From positions 310,001-374,000 of the forward strand of contig NZ_OZ026469.1 of NCBI RefSeq assembly GCF_964019755.1: a stretch of DNA of 64,000 bases, read 5' to 3'. Source of the stretch: Spiroplasma endosymbiont of Polydrusus cervinus (GTDB taxonomy: Bacteria; Bacillota_I; Bacilli_A; Mycoplasmatales; Mycoplasmataceae). This document shows positions 22,104 to 32,396 of the stretch, piece by piece. A program made the translations under genes and the position numbers. The number at the start of each line of letters is the position of its first letter. Position 1 is the first letter of the stretch. The notes under the pieces were generated by a model. That model searched no databases. It saw only the letters and a program-made list of their open reading frames with translations, and had not been told where the DNA came from.

Positions 22104-23411
22104 TTATTTTATCATAAAAAAAAATAAATTGTTTTTTTCCAAGTAAGTATTATTAATAAATTCATTAATTTTTAAATTAACTAAATTATTGGCATAAATA
22201 AGCTGATTATTTTTATCTAAGACAAAATAACTTTTTCGCGCTAAAAGCGAAACTTTATTTTTAATAAATCAACGATTTAATGGCATCTTATTTACTATTA
22301 CTTTATTTAGTAATAGTAAATCATTAGTAATTGTGATTGGTCATTGCGCTGTTGTAATCTTAAAAAGATGCTTGTTTTTAGTTCCCCAATTAATAGTATT
22401 TTCTTTCCATTTTATAGGTAAATTAGTCTTTGAACTAATTTGTATTGTTGTTGGTTTTAAAAGATCATTATTAATAATATCAACATTATCATATGATTTA
22501 ATTAAGGCATAATCCGCATTAATGTTAAGAATAAGATTGGCTTTTGGACTTTTTAACTCCTTAATTATTTCATCTAAAAATTTTCTTTTTTTATGACTAA
22601 TTAAATGAACAACATTATTAGTTTTAAAATAATTAAAAATAATAATTTTTTGTAATTGAACATTATTAAGAACATTAAAACTAGAAACATTAATTTGACC
22701 AAAATTATCAATTAAATAATTCTTGGCAATTAATTTTAATTGTTCATTCTCTTTATTTTTTTGGTCAATTTCTAATAACATATCTTGTAAATTAATTTGT
22801 TGAATTTCATTGCGAATAATATTGCGGTTATAAATTGCTAAAATATTAGTTGAATCAATCGCATAATTAACTTGCTCGTGCAATAAATATTCAATAATTT
22901 CTTCTCGTGTTATTTTTAACATAATTCGAAAGACATTAAGTTTTGTTCCCAACATTTGTGAATAGTAATAGCTATTTTGATTTAAACCATAATGTTCAAT
23001 AATGCCGTTTCGTTGTTTTTGTAAAATATATGTCTCAATATGATCTGTTAAATTATGAGCAATTAAAACTCCCTGGCAATGATATTTTTCACTAATTTGG
23101 CAAAAGAAATCATAACGTAAATCACGCGCAATCCGCTGGAAATTATGTGATAGCGCTTGATATTGTTGATATTCCTGCGCCGTTACTTTTTTAACATGTA
23201 GCTTAATATTTCGTTTTTGACAATATTCAACAACAATTTGTTCATCATGATTACTATCTTCTCGTTTTTGATAGTTCACTAAACAAACAATAAAATTATT
23301 AATATCTAATTCAGAACTATGATAAATATTATCAAATAAAAACATACTATCTGGGCCACCCGAAACACCAATAACATATTTTTCATTTTGTTTTAAAAGT
23401 TTAGTATCCAT
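22104..23411 (-). CDS. tilS: tRNA(Ile)-lysidine synthase
   Basis: 435 aa. N-type ATP pyrophosphatase with PP-loop GVSGGPDSMFL (about 18-28). Converts C34 of the CAU tRNA-Ile to lysidine so it reads AUA. Conserved DSTN segment (YAIDSTNILAIYNRN) is present. ATG at 23411 follows TAGGTG with normal spacing. One TGA (22341) encodes Trp, so the gene runs 80 codons further than standard code suggests. Located just before ftsH. Confidence 0.92.
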
Positions 23412-23420
23412 TTTAATCAC

Positions 23421-23704
23421 CTATTTTCGAAATAATTTTAAAACTGTTTCTGTATAGTGATAATCACTATTATGTACTATAATTGATTCTTCAACAATAA
23501 GTCCTTCCCCGCTTTAAAAACGAGCTTCAATTAAAACATTATTTGCTTCACTTGTTAAAAAAGGATGAATAAACTGTAATCGTTTAATATTAAAACCATA
23601 TTTAACTAATAAAGCAGTAATTTCTAATAATCTTGTTGTTCGATGAATAATCCTAAAATAACCCCGATTGGCAATTAATTTCTTAGCAGCAAAATAACAT
23701 CTTT
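23421..23704 (-). pseudogene. C-terminal remnant of tRNA1(Val) A37 N6-methyltransferase-like gene
   Basis: Minus-strand frame: IANRGYFRIIHRTTRLLEI, KYGFNIKRLQFIHPFLTSEA, NNVLIEARF, TAA, SGEGLIVEESIIVHNSDYHY. The RLQFVHP..EAN..L.E pattern is characteristic of the TrmN6/YabB C-terminus. It lacks the methyltransferase motifs (lost at the R1 repeat end at 23705) and has an internal stop. Ends just before tilS. Confidence 0.6.
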
Positions 23705-23755
23705 TATACTGTAAAATTAAATCATAAAAAGTTAATAAAATTATAACAAATCAAA
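23705..23755. repeat. Solo R1 repeat end
   Basis: TATACTGTAAAATTAAATC ... TTATAACAAATC, at the junction between the trmN6-like remnant and the broken IS3-B transposase. Confidence 0.6.
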
Positions 23756-24212
23756 AATAATTTGGCGAATTTTTCTTCGCGATAAGATAATATCTTTTCT
23801 GGTTAAAATAGCTTTAATTTTACGAGCTCCATAAATTTTGCGATTAGCATTAAATGCACTGATAACTTCTTGTTCATAATTATTAACATCAACCGTAGCG
23901 TATTTATTAATTTGATAGTAATATGTTGATTTTGCTATCTTTAATATTTGACCCATTTTTCGCACGGAATATTTTTCTTTATTATTGTTAATAATTTCTA
24001 TTTTTTGCCAATTATCAGTGCCGCTTGCTTTAAAATGTCGTTTTCCATTCGTAATTGGATTAATTCTTTCCGCAAGGCAATCTAGTTCATTTTCTTCAAC
24101 AGTGCGGTTATCTTTTGCTTTAAAAGATCCAGAATTATTAAATTTTTCAATTCACTGATATACGACTGATTTCGACACCCCATATTCCTTAAAAATTTCA
24201 AGAATGGTTAGT

Positions 24213-25439
24213 TAAACTGCACCCTGTTTAGTAAGTATTAATAAAAAGGTTTACAAACTTTCATTTATTATATATTTTTCTTTTTGGTTTAAATATCATT
24301 TATTTCATTTTTTAACATCATTAATATATTCATTATGAGATTTATAATTTTTATTATGGATTGTTCCTTTTTTAAGTAATGAATGAAAACGTTCAATAAT
24401 AATGTTGTCTGCACAATGATAATTTTTACCCATTGAAATTATAATTTTGTTATCTAAACATTTACTATTGTAATCTTTAGATGTATATTGATATCCGTGA
24501 TCTGAATGAATTATTATTTTATTTAAATCTTTTTTATTTTTTTAATTTTATTAATTGCATCATTTAAATTATCAAGTACAAGTTTGTTATTATTAAATTT
24601 TGATCATTTTACATCAATAATTTCTTTAGTATATCCATCAAGTATTGTTGATTGATAATGTTTTTTACCATTTCAAATTAAATAAGTTACATCAGTAAAT
24701 AAAATTGAAAATCTTTCTTTAATATCATTAAAATTACGATTTACTAAATCAGGATATTTAATTATATTTTTATTTCTATTTTGTTTTATTAATATTTTTC
24801 TACGCATACGCTTTACATATTCAGCTTGAATATTATTTTCTTTCATAATTCGCAATACTTTCTTAGCATTATAAACAATGCCATAATCTTCTTTTAAATA
24901 TTTGGTAATTCGACGATAATCAAATTGTTTTAAATTTTCTTCATAGACTTTTACAATATTTTTTAATGATTCGCTATCCTTACCATTACTTGAATAATTT
25001 TTATATTTATCTCAATAACTACGCTTTAAATCTGTTATATCAAGTAATAAATTTAGTGGATATTTATTAATATTTTCTTTGATAAAAGATACAATTTTTC
25101 TTTTATTTAATTGTAAAAGTCATGAAGCTTTTTTAGTAATTCATACCTAACTTTGTAATAGTTTAAATCTCTTTTTTCAAATGATTCTTTTGGACCTTTA
25201 TTGGTGTTTAAAATTCCTTTCTTAAAATTTTCATACCATGAAGCAACAGTTTTTTATTAATTTGATATTTTTTTGCAATAAAACTTATACTATTATTTTT
25301 AACCTCGTGTACTATCATTTTTCGAAAATATGCTGTATATTTATTAAATTTTTGTCCTTTTCTTGCCATATAAAAATGCACCTCCTTTAAAGTTTAGCAA
25401 AGACTTTTTTTCTTTACTTACTTTTTTGGGTGCAGTCTA
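24213..25439 (-). mobile_element. IS3-A copy 3, degenerate
   Basis: Complete outer ends (TAAACTGCACCC with one change, and GGGTGCAGTCTA). Both orfs are broken: one T is missing in the homopolymer of orfA near 25250 and one in orfB near 24533, compared with other copies. Inserted in the IS3-B OrfA gene. Confidence 0.88.
24251..25365 (-). pseudogene. IS3-A orfA/orfB, both frameshifted (copy 3)
   Basis: Homology to intact copies over the full length, with single-base deletions in poly-T tracts in each gene. Confidence 0.8.
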
Positions 25440-25545
25440 GGTTTTTTACCATTTTGATAAAGTAAAATAATTTGTTTTTTAAATTCATCGGTATATAAAT
25501 TTCTTCCCATTTTTATATTCCCACTTTCTTCATAATTATATTTTA

Positions 25546-25764
25546 TTTGAAAGTCCACATAAATATGGTCCAACTTATTGTAACCTATCCATATAGTAGT
25601 TAAAATTTGTTTATATGTGTAAAAGTTTTAAAAACTTAATAATAATAACTATTTTATTAAAAAAAGAATGTGGATAAGTCAATTAATAATACTATTTTAA
25701 TAAAATATATTTACTTCTTCTTTGTTCGTTGTAATATTATTAATGATTAAGCAAAGGACGGAAA
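25546..25764 (+). promoter_or_regulatory. dnaB upstream region with a DnaA-box-like site
   Basis: AT-rich, no gene. TGTGGATAA at 25669-25677 is the exact complement of the TTATCCACA DnaA box. It lies about 90 bp upstream of the replication-initiation genes dnaB-dnaI. A single box does not make an origin; it may mediate DnaA control of this operon. The left part still belongs to the IS3-B terminus. Confidence 0.4.
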
Positions 25765-27012
25765 ATGATGGAAAAGGAAGCAACTTATTTAATTAAACAA
25801 GAGTATCAATTGTCAGACGATGAACGTATGTTATTTTTATGTTTATATCGCCCAATTATTGGTGATAAAGCGCATATGTTATATATTGCTTTGACAGCAC
25901 AAGATTTTATCTTGAAATTAAATACGAAATATCATTTAGAAAATCTTTTAACATTATTACAAATATCATATGATGAATTTTTAACAGCAAAAAGTAAATT
26001 AGAAACTATTGGCTTATTAAAAATTGCAAAGCACAAAAAAGGGAAACACTTTATTTTAAAACCGCAATTACCAATTTCTGCGATTTCTTTTTTTGAAAAT
26101 AAAATTTTACGAAATTATTTATTAGATATTGTCGGGGAAAAATCTTTTGCAATGATTAAAACAAAATTTATTAACAATGATCAACCAGAAAATAAAAGTA
26201 GCAATGATTTATCTGAACAATTAGCGAATAAAACAATGACATTTGATTTTGTTTACATTGATAAATATTTAGCATCGAAAAATGCTAATCATAAATTATA
26301 CTTACCATATAGCGAAAAAATTATTCAATTAGCAAATTATTATAATGTTTTGACAAATAATCTTGCTATTTTTATTTACAAAAGTATTGAGTTAACAGCT
26401 AATAATCGCATTTTTAATTATGAAACATTTCAAAATTTATTATCTGATTTTTATCAAAAAACAGTTTTGAAAAAAAAACTTAATAGGGAGCAATTAAACT
26501 TAATTATTAATGAGGAAAATGTGATTAAACCAAGTAGTATGTTAGAAGCAAAAATTAATGAAATGGTTTCCATTGATCCAATTGAATATTTAACATTATT
26601 ACGAGAAAATAGTAGACCAACGCCAATTGAAATTGAATTAATTCGCGATTTAATTATTGATTATTCGTTAACACCTGGGGTTCTTAATTGTTTAATTGAA
26701 TATGTTTGATTTAAAAATTCTCGTCGAATTGAAAGAAAGTATTGCGAAAAAATAGCTAATACTTTGTATCAATTACAAATTAATACTGTTGATAAAGCAA
26801 TGGAACATTTACGTGGGGCTTATGCAAAAACACAAAAAAGTAAAATTACCAAGGATGTTATTAAGACAAAAACATATCAATGAAAAGAAAAAGTGGCTAA
26901 ACAAAATTTGGCGGAATTGGAATATAATAAAATTTATGAACAAAAACGTCAGGAACAAGAAGTTAAGAAAGTTAATCTAACGCAATTATTAGATGATTTA
27001 AAAAACTTATAA
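25765..27012 (+). CDS. dnaB: Replication initiation and membrane attachment protein DnaB (DnaD/DnaB family)
   Basis: 415 aa. The N-terminal winged-helix part (SDDERMLFLCLYRPIIGD) and the C-terminal DnaD-like helices (IELIRDLIIDYSLTPGVLN, KNSRRIERKYCEKIANTL) fit Bacillus-type DnaB, which helps load the replicative helicase with DnaI. Two TGA codons (26708 and 26881) encode Trp. A second ATG directly follows the first; GGACGGA lies upstream. dnaI follows 25 bp downstream. Confidence 0.85.
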
Positions 27013-27037
27013 TAGAAAAATGAAAGAGAGATGGGGT

Positions 27038-27952
27038 ATGGCAAAACTAAGTTTGTTAAAACAAATTCAAAATAATGCAGAGTTAATATTTAATTTACAA
27101 CAAATTGCCTTTGATGTTAATAATTATCAGCAGTTTAGTGCACTCTTTCAGGAATATATAGTTAACTATCATCAATGTGAAAAAAATTCGCCTTTATCAT
27201 TATGCCAACAACAATTTCAAGGCTACAAATATTATTTTAAAAAAGAAAATGATAATTTATTTTTAACACGAATTGAATGCGAACATACCAGCGCTATTAA
27301 AGAAAAAAATAAGGTTAAAAGTAATTATCTTTATTATGACTTTAGTGATGAACTATTAAAATTACGATTAAATGATGATATTAAAAAAGATAAGAATTTT
27401 AATAATATGCATTTTATTATTGACGAAATGGTTAAATTTGTCAAAGGGCAGCGAAAAAAGTGCCTGTATATTCATGGCCATCCGGGGGTTGGAAAAACTT
27501 ATTTATTAATTCGATTAGCTAATGTTTTAGCAAATAATAATCGTAAAGTTGCTTTTATTTCCGTAATTAATTTAATTAACCGTGTAAAAGAGTCATTTAG
27601 TATTTTTAATAGTGAATCATCATTGGTGGAAACATTATTAGGAGCAGATGTTTTATTTTTAGATGACATTGGTGGAGAGTCAGTTTCCTCATGGGTGCGA
27701 GATGATTTATTATTTCGAATTTTAAATGACCGCATTAGTCGGCAATTACCAACTTTTTTTTCATCAAATTTCACCACGACAGCTTTGACAACAATTTATG
27801 CAAATGTTAAAAATGAAATTAGTGATAAGGAAATTAATAAGGTAAAAGCCTTACGAATTGTTGATCGTATTCGAGGGTTAGCAACAGAGTTAGAATTATT
27901 AGGGCATAGCCGCAGAAGTGATGATGATTATGTTGAAAAATTAGTAGTTTAA
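27038..27952 (+). CDS. dnaI: Primosomal protein DnaI, helicase loader
   Basis: 304 aa AAA+ ATPase of the DnaC/DnaI family. Walker A HGHPGVGKTY, Walker B VLFLDDIGGES, sensor SSNFTTTALTT and arginine-finger region RIVDRIRGLATEL. ATG at 27038 with GAGAGATGGGG upstream is preferred over the ATG at 27020, which has no ribosome site. Co-transcribed with dnaB. Confidence 0.92.
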   Translation: MAKLSLLKQIQNNAELIFNLQQIAFDVNNYQQFSALFQEYIVNYHQCEKNSPLSLCQQQFQGYKYYFKKENDNLFLTRIECEHTSAIKEKNKVKSNYLYYDFSDELLKLRLNDDIKKDKNFNNMHFIIDEMVKFVKGQRKKCLYIHGHPGVGKTYLLIRLANVLANNNRKVAFISVINLINRVKESFSIFNSESSLVETLLGADVLFLDDIGGESVSSWVRDDLLFRILNDRISRQLPTFFSSNFTTTALTTIYANVKNEISDKEINKVKALRIVDRIRGLATELELLGHSRRSDDDYVEKLVV

Positions 27953-28111
27953 GTAAGCTTAACTGGATTGTATTTTCGGTTTTTATCAAAAATTTGTTAT
28001 AACAAATAATTTTCGACAAAATGTCTTTGTAAGCAATTAAGTTGTTAAAAGCACCAGGATGTTTTTTTCAGTATAATTATGCTTACATCACAAAAGGAAG
28101 GTGACAATTTA

Positions 28112-28241
28112 ATGAAAAAATTACTAACGCTTTTTAGTGTTTTTGTTTTGGGATTGGGGAGTAGTTTTGAACTTGCGAGTTGTACATCACAAGTAAAACA
28201 TATTATTGATGATGACGATGAGGAAAATCCAAATCAAGATA
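28112..28241 (+). pseudogene. Lipoprotein, N-terminus only, cut by IS3-A copy 4
   Basis: MKKLLTLFSVFVLGLGSSFE then LASC, a Spiroplasma-type lipoprotein signal with Cys of the lipobox, followed by an acidic run (DDDDEE). AAAGGAAGGTGA precedes the ATG. Homology ends at the IS IR at 28242; no continuation is found beyond the IS block. Confidence 0.7.
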
Positions 28242-28280
28242 TAGACTGCAACCCTGTTTAGTAAGTATTAATAAAAAGGT

Positions 28281-29168
28281 TTACAAACTTTCATTTATTA
28301 TATATTTTTCTTTTTGGTTTGAATATCATTTATTTCATTTTTTAACATCATTAATATATTCATTATGAGATTTATAATTTTTATTATGGATTGTTCCTTT
28401 TTTAAGTAATGAATGAAAACTTTCAATAATAATGTTGTCTGCACAATGATAATTTTTACCCATTGAAATTATAATTTTGTTATCTAAACATTTACTATTG
28501 TAATCTTTAGATGTATATTGATATCCGTGATCTGAATGAATTATTGTTTTATTTAAATCTTTTTTTATTTTTTTAATTTTATTAATTGCATCATTTAAAT
28601 TATCAATTACAAGTTTGTTATTATTAAATTTTGATCATTTTACATCAATAATTTCTTTAGTATATCCATCAAGTATTGTTGATTGATAATGTTTTTTACC
28701 ATTTCAAATTAAATAAGTTACATCAGTAAATAAAATTGAAAATCTTTCTTTAATATCATTAAAATTACGATTTACTAAATCAGGATATTTAATTATATTT
28801 TTATTTCTATTTTGTTTTATTAATATTTTTCTACGCATACGCTTTACATATTCAGCTTGAATATTATTTTCTTTCATAATTCGCAATACTTTCTTAGCAT
28901 TATAAACAATGCCATAATCTTCTTTTAAATATTTGGTAATTCGACGATAACCAAATTGTTTTAAATTTTCTTCATAGACTTTTACAATATTTTTTAATGA
29001 TTCGCTATCCTTACCATTACTTGAATAATTTTTATATTTATCTCAATAACTACGCTTTAAATCTATTATATCAAGTAATAAATTTAGTGGATATTTATTA
29101 ATGTTTTCTTTGATAAAAGATACAATTTTTCTTTTATTTAATTGTAAAAGTCATGAAGATTTTTTAGT
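28281..29168 (-). CDS. IS3-A transposase OrfB, copy 4
   Basis: Intact -1 frame; HSDHGYQY and other DDE segments are present. Confidence 0.83.
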
Positions 29169-29401
29169 AATTCATACCTAACTTTGTAATAGTTTAAATC
29201 TCTTTTTTCAAATGATTCTTTTGGACCTTTATTGGTGTTTAAAATTCCTTTCTTAAAATTTTCATACCATGAAGCAATAGTTTTTTTATTAATTTGATAT
29301 TTTTTTGCAATAAAACTTATACTATTATTTTTAATCTCTTGTACTATCATTTTTCGAAAATATGCTGTATATTTATTAAATTTTTGTCCTTTTCTTGCCA
29401 T
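29138..29401 (-). CDS. IS3-A transposase OrfA, copy 4
   Basis: Differs from copy 1 at a few residues (VQEIKNN; KKTIASW; LLKNLHD). The Lys-to-Asn change near the end follows the slippery site, which is intact. Confidence 0.85.
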   Translation of the reverse strand: MARKGQKFNKYTAYFRKMIVQEIKNNSISFIAKKYQINKKTIASWYENFKKGILNTNKGPKESFEKRDLNYYKVRYELLKNLHDFYN

Positions 29402-29425
29402 ATAAAAATGCACCTCCTTTAAAAG

Positions 29426-29506
29426 TAGACTGCACCCTGTTTAGTAAGTATTAATAAAAAGGTTTACAAACTTTTTATTAATACTTACTAAACAGGGTGC
29501 AGTCTA
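29426..29506. repeat. 81-bp palindrome of two IS3-A 3' ends
   Basis: TAGACTGCACCCTGTTTAG ... CTAAACAGGGTGCAGTCTA: two 36-bp arms identical to the IS3-A 3' terminus, separated by GTTTACAAA. Confidence 0.85.
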
Positions 29507-29507
29507 T

Positions 29508-29602
29508 AAATTTCAACCCCCTATAATTAACTTAAAAATTAACTTAAAAAAGTTAACTAAATTAATAGTTAACTTTTTATGATTTGATATTTACAATTTA
29601 CA
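29508..29602 (-). repeat. R2 repeat leader without its ORF
   Basis: Minus strand: TGTAAATTGTAAATATCAAATC, GTTAACTATTAATTTAGTTAAC, then AGGGGGTTGAAATT, where the ATG of the 36-codon ORF should follow. The sequence is cut there by the IS3-A end. Confidence 0.65.
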
Positions 29603-29611
29603 ATCCTTTAA

Positions 29612-30913
29612 CTAAAAAAATAATTTATTAAAATTTTCTATTTTTTCTGAAATATCATTATTATTAATTTTATAAAAATTAATGCTTTGTCGTGTATATT
29701 CTTTAAAATAAATACTATCATTATTATTATTATAATAAATATACATAATTTCAGCATCACTATCATATAAATTATTATTTTTATTAATTTTTATTTTTTG
29801 GTATTTCATTGTATTTGGATTAAACTTATATATTCCTCTACCAGATCCAAAATAAATTTTGCCATTATTGTCATAGCTATAACAATGTGAATTAGGAAGT
29901 AGTTTTATAATTTTGTAATTATAATCTAAAATATAAGTTTGATATAAACAACCAATATAAATATATTTTTTATCAAATAAAAAATAATTTACTTTATCAT
30001 TTTTATTTAAAAATTTTATTTCATTTATTTTTGTAACTGTTGTTTTCCCTTGTTTTAACACAAAAGGACCATTATTTGTCCCAAAATAAATATTGTTATT
30101 TTCATAAACAGCAAAAGAAATAACATCACTAGTTAAATTATTTATTTTAGATGGTATATCTACATTACTTTTTAAAATATATGTACTATTCAAAGTTGAA
30201 AAATATAAATTATTATAATTATCAAACCCTAGTGTTTTTTTATAAAAACCATATTTTTTAAGAGATTCACATAAAAAGACAGTTGTTTCACCATTTTTTA
30301 AAATATATAAACCGTTACTTGAATCAAAATAAACATTGTTTTTGTTATCAATGGTAATATTAAAAATACGTTCATTTATTCCATTAATTTTTTGTGCAGT
30401 AGTTTCACCATTTTTTAATACATATACTTCTCCACCATCAGAACCAAGCAAAACACTATACATAGCAAAATACATATTATTTTTTGAATCAAAATCTATA
30501 TATCAAATATTTGAACTATTAATATTATTAATTTTTATTATTTTATTTTCTTTTTTTCTTAAGAGATATAATCCGTTATCTACTATAAAATAATTATTAT
30601 CATAATTATCATTAAAAAATGAAATAATCTTACTTTTTATCTTATCAAAGTTAATTATTGATTTTTGAGATTTTTTATAAAAATTAAATTCTTTTTCAAA
30701 ATTAACACTTCTTTTAATTTTTTTAATAACATTTTTTTCATTTTTTCCTTGATTTATATAATTTATTCGTTTATTAACAATAATAGGTTTGTTCTTATTC
30801 TTATTTGAAATTACTTTTTTTTCCTTTTGTTTATTAGGTTCACAAGCAATAACATTGCTTATTCCTGTACACATTAAAGCAGCTGTACTTAAAATACTTA
30901 AAATTTTTTTCAT
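29612..30913 (-). CDS. Surface lipoprotein with beta-propeller-like repeats
   Basis: 433 aa. Signal MKKILSILSTAALMCTGISN with lipobox VIAC; Cys24 would be lipid-modified and the protein anchored outside the membrane. After a Lys/Asn-rich linker (to about 90), the rest consists of repeats of about 45 residues with a core like NN-x-YF-x-x-x-x-G-x-Y-x-LK-x-G-x-TT-x-x-x-IN (e.g. NVYFDSSNGLYILKNGETT, NIYFGTNNGPFVLKQGKTT). This suggests a blade-type propeller as in sensor or adhesion domains. Ligand unknown. One TGA encodes Trp at 30503. Confidence 0.8.
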
Positions 30914-30938
30914 TACAATTGACCCTCTTTTTCTTTTA

Positions 30939-31311
30939 TTTTTATGTGGTGTATACTGTAAAACTAAATCATAAAAAGTTAATAAAATTATAACAAATTA
31001 AAAATAAAAAACAATAATTACAAAAAATATTAAATTAAAAATAAAAAACAATAATTACAAAAAATATTAAATTAAAAATAAAAAACAATAATTACAAAAA
31101 ATATTAAATTAAAAATATTGTTTTCAATTTAATATTTTTAATTTAATATTTTTTGTAATTATTGTTTTTTATTTTTAATTTAATATTTTTTGTAATTATT
31201 GTTTTTTATTTTTAATTTAATATTTTTTGTAATTATTGTTTTTTATTTTTAATTTGTTATAATTTTATTAACTTTTTATGATTTAGTTTTACAGTATACA
31301 CCACATAAAAA
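30939..31311. repeat. 373-bp near-perfect palindrome built from R1 ends
   Basis: Two R1 arms (GTATACTGTAAAACTAAATC..) face each other around a short loop near 31123. Each arm contains three tandem units of about 37 bp (AATAAAAAACAATAATTACA...). The inverted symmetry extends 12 bp beyond the R1 ends into flanking sequence (TTTTTATGTGGT / ACCACATAAAAA). It separates a lipoprotein gene from a truncated aldolase-like gene. Confidence 0.85.
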
Positions 31312-31314
31312 TAT

Positions 31315-31470
31315 ATGGCGTCGGGAGGAATTAATTTAACAAATTATGAAGAGGCAACAAGGTTAGGATATGATTTAATCGCCGTTGGGGATTTTATTAC
31401 CGGAGATGTTAATAGTAAAGGTCTTGATTTGGAAAAACTTAAAACATTTGAAACAATAGTTAATCAATAA
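31315..31470 (+). pseudogene. C-terminal fragment of a TIM-barrel aldolase-like gene
   Basis: 51 codons: MASGGINLTNYEEATRLGYD, then LIAVGDFITGD. The S-G-G-I-N then ..VGDFI pattern resembles the phosphate-binding end of KDPG-aldolase/epimerase-type barrels. The first three quarters are missing; the 373-bp palindrome adjoins. AAAGGAG of the next gene overlaps its end. Confidence 0.5.
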
Positions 31471-31484
31471 AGGAGAAAAATAAT

Positions 31485-32060
31485 ATGAAAGATAATAGAA
31501 AAGTAATTTATAATGCGGGCAGTATGTTTACTGAGGCCCAATGAAATACAAGAAAACAAGAAGGTGATTTGTTACGCGAAATGTTTCCAGATTTTGTGAT
31601 TAGTAATCCTGTTGATTTTGAAACAAATCAAACAGTTCGTCCAACAAATAAAGCAATTTTTGAATTAGATTATGCAGAATTAACGGATGCTGATTATGTT
31701 ATTTTTGAATTAGATGGATGAGATTCAGGAACACATATGGAATTTGGTTTAATGGTTGAGCAAGGCTTGCATAATAAGAAGAAATATTTATTTCCAGTGA
31801 TTTCTGATTTTCGTTTACAACAGGGAATTTTAAAAGGAGAATGCCCAGGTTTTGGTTTAAATGAAATGATCACTGGTGCATTATATTTTGAACCATTAAA
31901 TAGTGGTGATATTCCGCAAATTACGTTATGTGTCTCACATAAGATGGCATGTGAAGCAATTAAGGCAATTGAAATGGGAGAAATCGCTGATTATCGAGAA
32001 AAATATGATATTAAGGATATTTTTAAAGAAGATAAGTTATATAATGGTTTTGATTGTTAA
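31485..32060 (+). CDS. Nucleoside 2-deoxyribosyltransferase family protein
   Basis: 191 aa. YNAGSMFTEAQWNTRKQEG near the N-terminus, then LTDADYVIFELDGWDSGTHM with EFG following. D-G-x-x-x-D-x-G-T-x-x-E-x-G is the signature of the deoxyribosyltransferase fold, and the Glu of MEFGL is the expected nucleophile. It would exchange bases on deoxynucleosides for purine/pyrimidine salvage. ATG at 31485 follows AAAGGAG. TGA codons at 31541 and 31720 are Trp. Confidence 0.82.
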
Positions 32061-32102
32061 ATTTAAAATAATTTATCCGAATTACGAAAAAGTTTGGGGT
32101 TT

Positions 32103-32182
32103 TGTAAATTGTAAATGCCAAATCATAAAAAGTTAACTAAATTAATAGTTAACTTTTTATGATTTGGCATTTACAATTTACA
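32103..32182. repeat. 80-bp perfect R2 palindrome
   Basis: TGTAAATTGTAAATGCCAAA ... TTTGGCATTTACAATTTACA with a centre of TAAATTAATA between GTTAAC boxes: two R2 ends facing each other, no ORF. Probably also forms a strong hairpin after the deoxyribosyltransferase gene. Confidence 0.8.
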
Positions 32183-32396
32183 TTGGTTTAATTTTATTAA
32201 CTTTTTATGATTTAGTTTTACAGTATACAATTGATGAAAAGGATCGAGTGTATTTTCAAGCTAAAAAATAAAAAATAACTATATTCTTTTCCAAGAATTA
32301 TGACAATAGTTTACTTTAATTTTAACCAAATATATGATATAATCCATTTATAAACAAATTGGACAGAGGGTATATTGAGTTAGATGGAGGTATCAC
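32183..32396 (+). other. Intergenic: R1 end, gene stub, promoter region
   Basis: An R1 end (ending CAGTATAC at 32228) is followed by a 14-codon tail (..DEKDRVYFQAKK-stop, 32229-32271) of an unknown lost gene. TATAAT at 32338-32343 is the probable -10 box for the gene at 32397; its -35 (TTTAAT at 32315) is weak. Confidence 0.45.

Larger units (their letters stand above)
23756..25510 (-). pseudogene. IS3-B (IS150-like) transposase, interrupted by IS3-A copy 3
   Basis: A second IS3-family element. OrfA starts MGRNLYTDEFKKQIILLYQ at 25510. It is interrupted at 25439/24213 by IS3-A and resumes TILEIFKEYGVSKSVVYQW, ending in the leucine-zipper tail LRKELIQLRMENDILKQAAL then IIGKK. OrfB begins in an overlapping frame (MGQILKIAKSTYYYQ, NRKIYGARKIKAILT) and is truncated at 23756 by an R1 repeat end. 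No catalytic domain remains. Confidence 0.8.
28242..29425 (-). mobile_element. IS3-A copy 4 (lacks 5' terminal bases)
   Basis: 3' end TAGACTGCAACCC carries an extra A. The 5' end stops at CTCCTTTAAAAG, where an 81-bp palindrome of two 3' ends begins, exactly as in copy 1. Confidence 0.85.

Noticed and set aside
25546-25764. Chromosomal origin of replication
   Set aside because: Only one DnaA box and no dnaA/dnaN genes nearby.
30951-31299. CRISPR array (three spaced 37-bp units)
   Set aside because: Units are tandem without unique spacers and are mirrored in the other arm; no cas genes.
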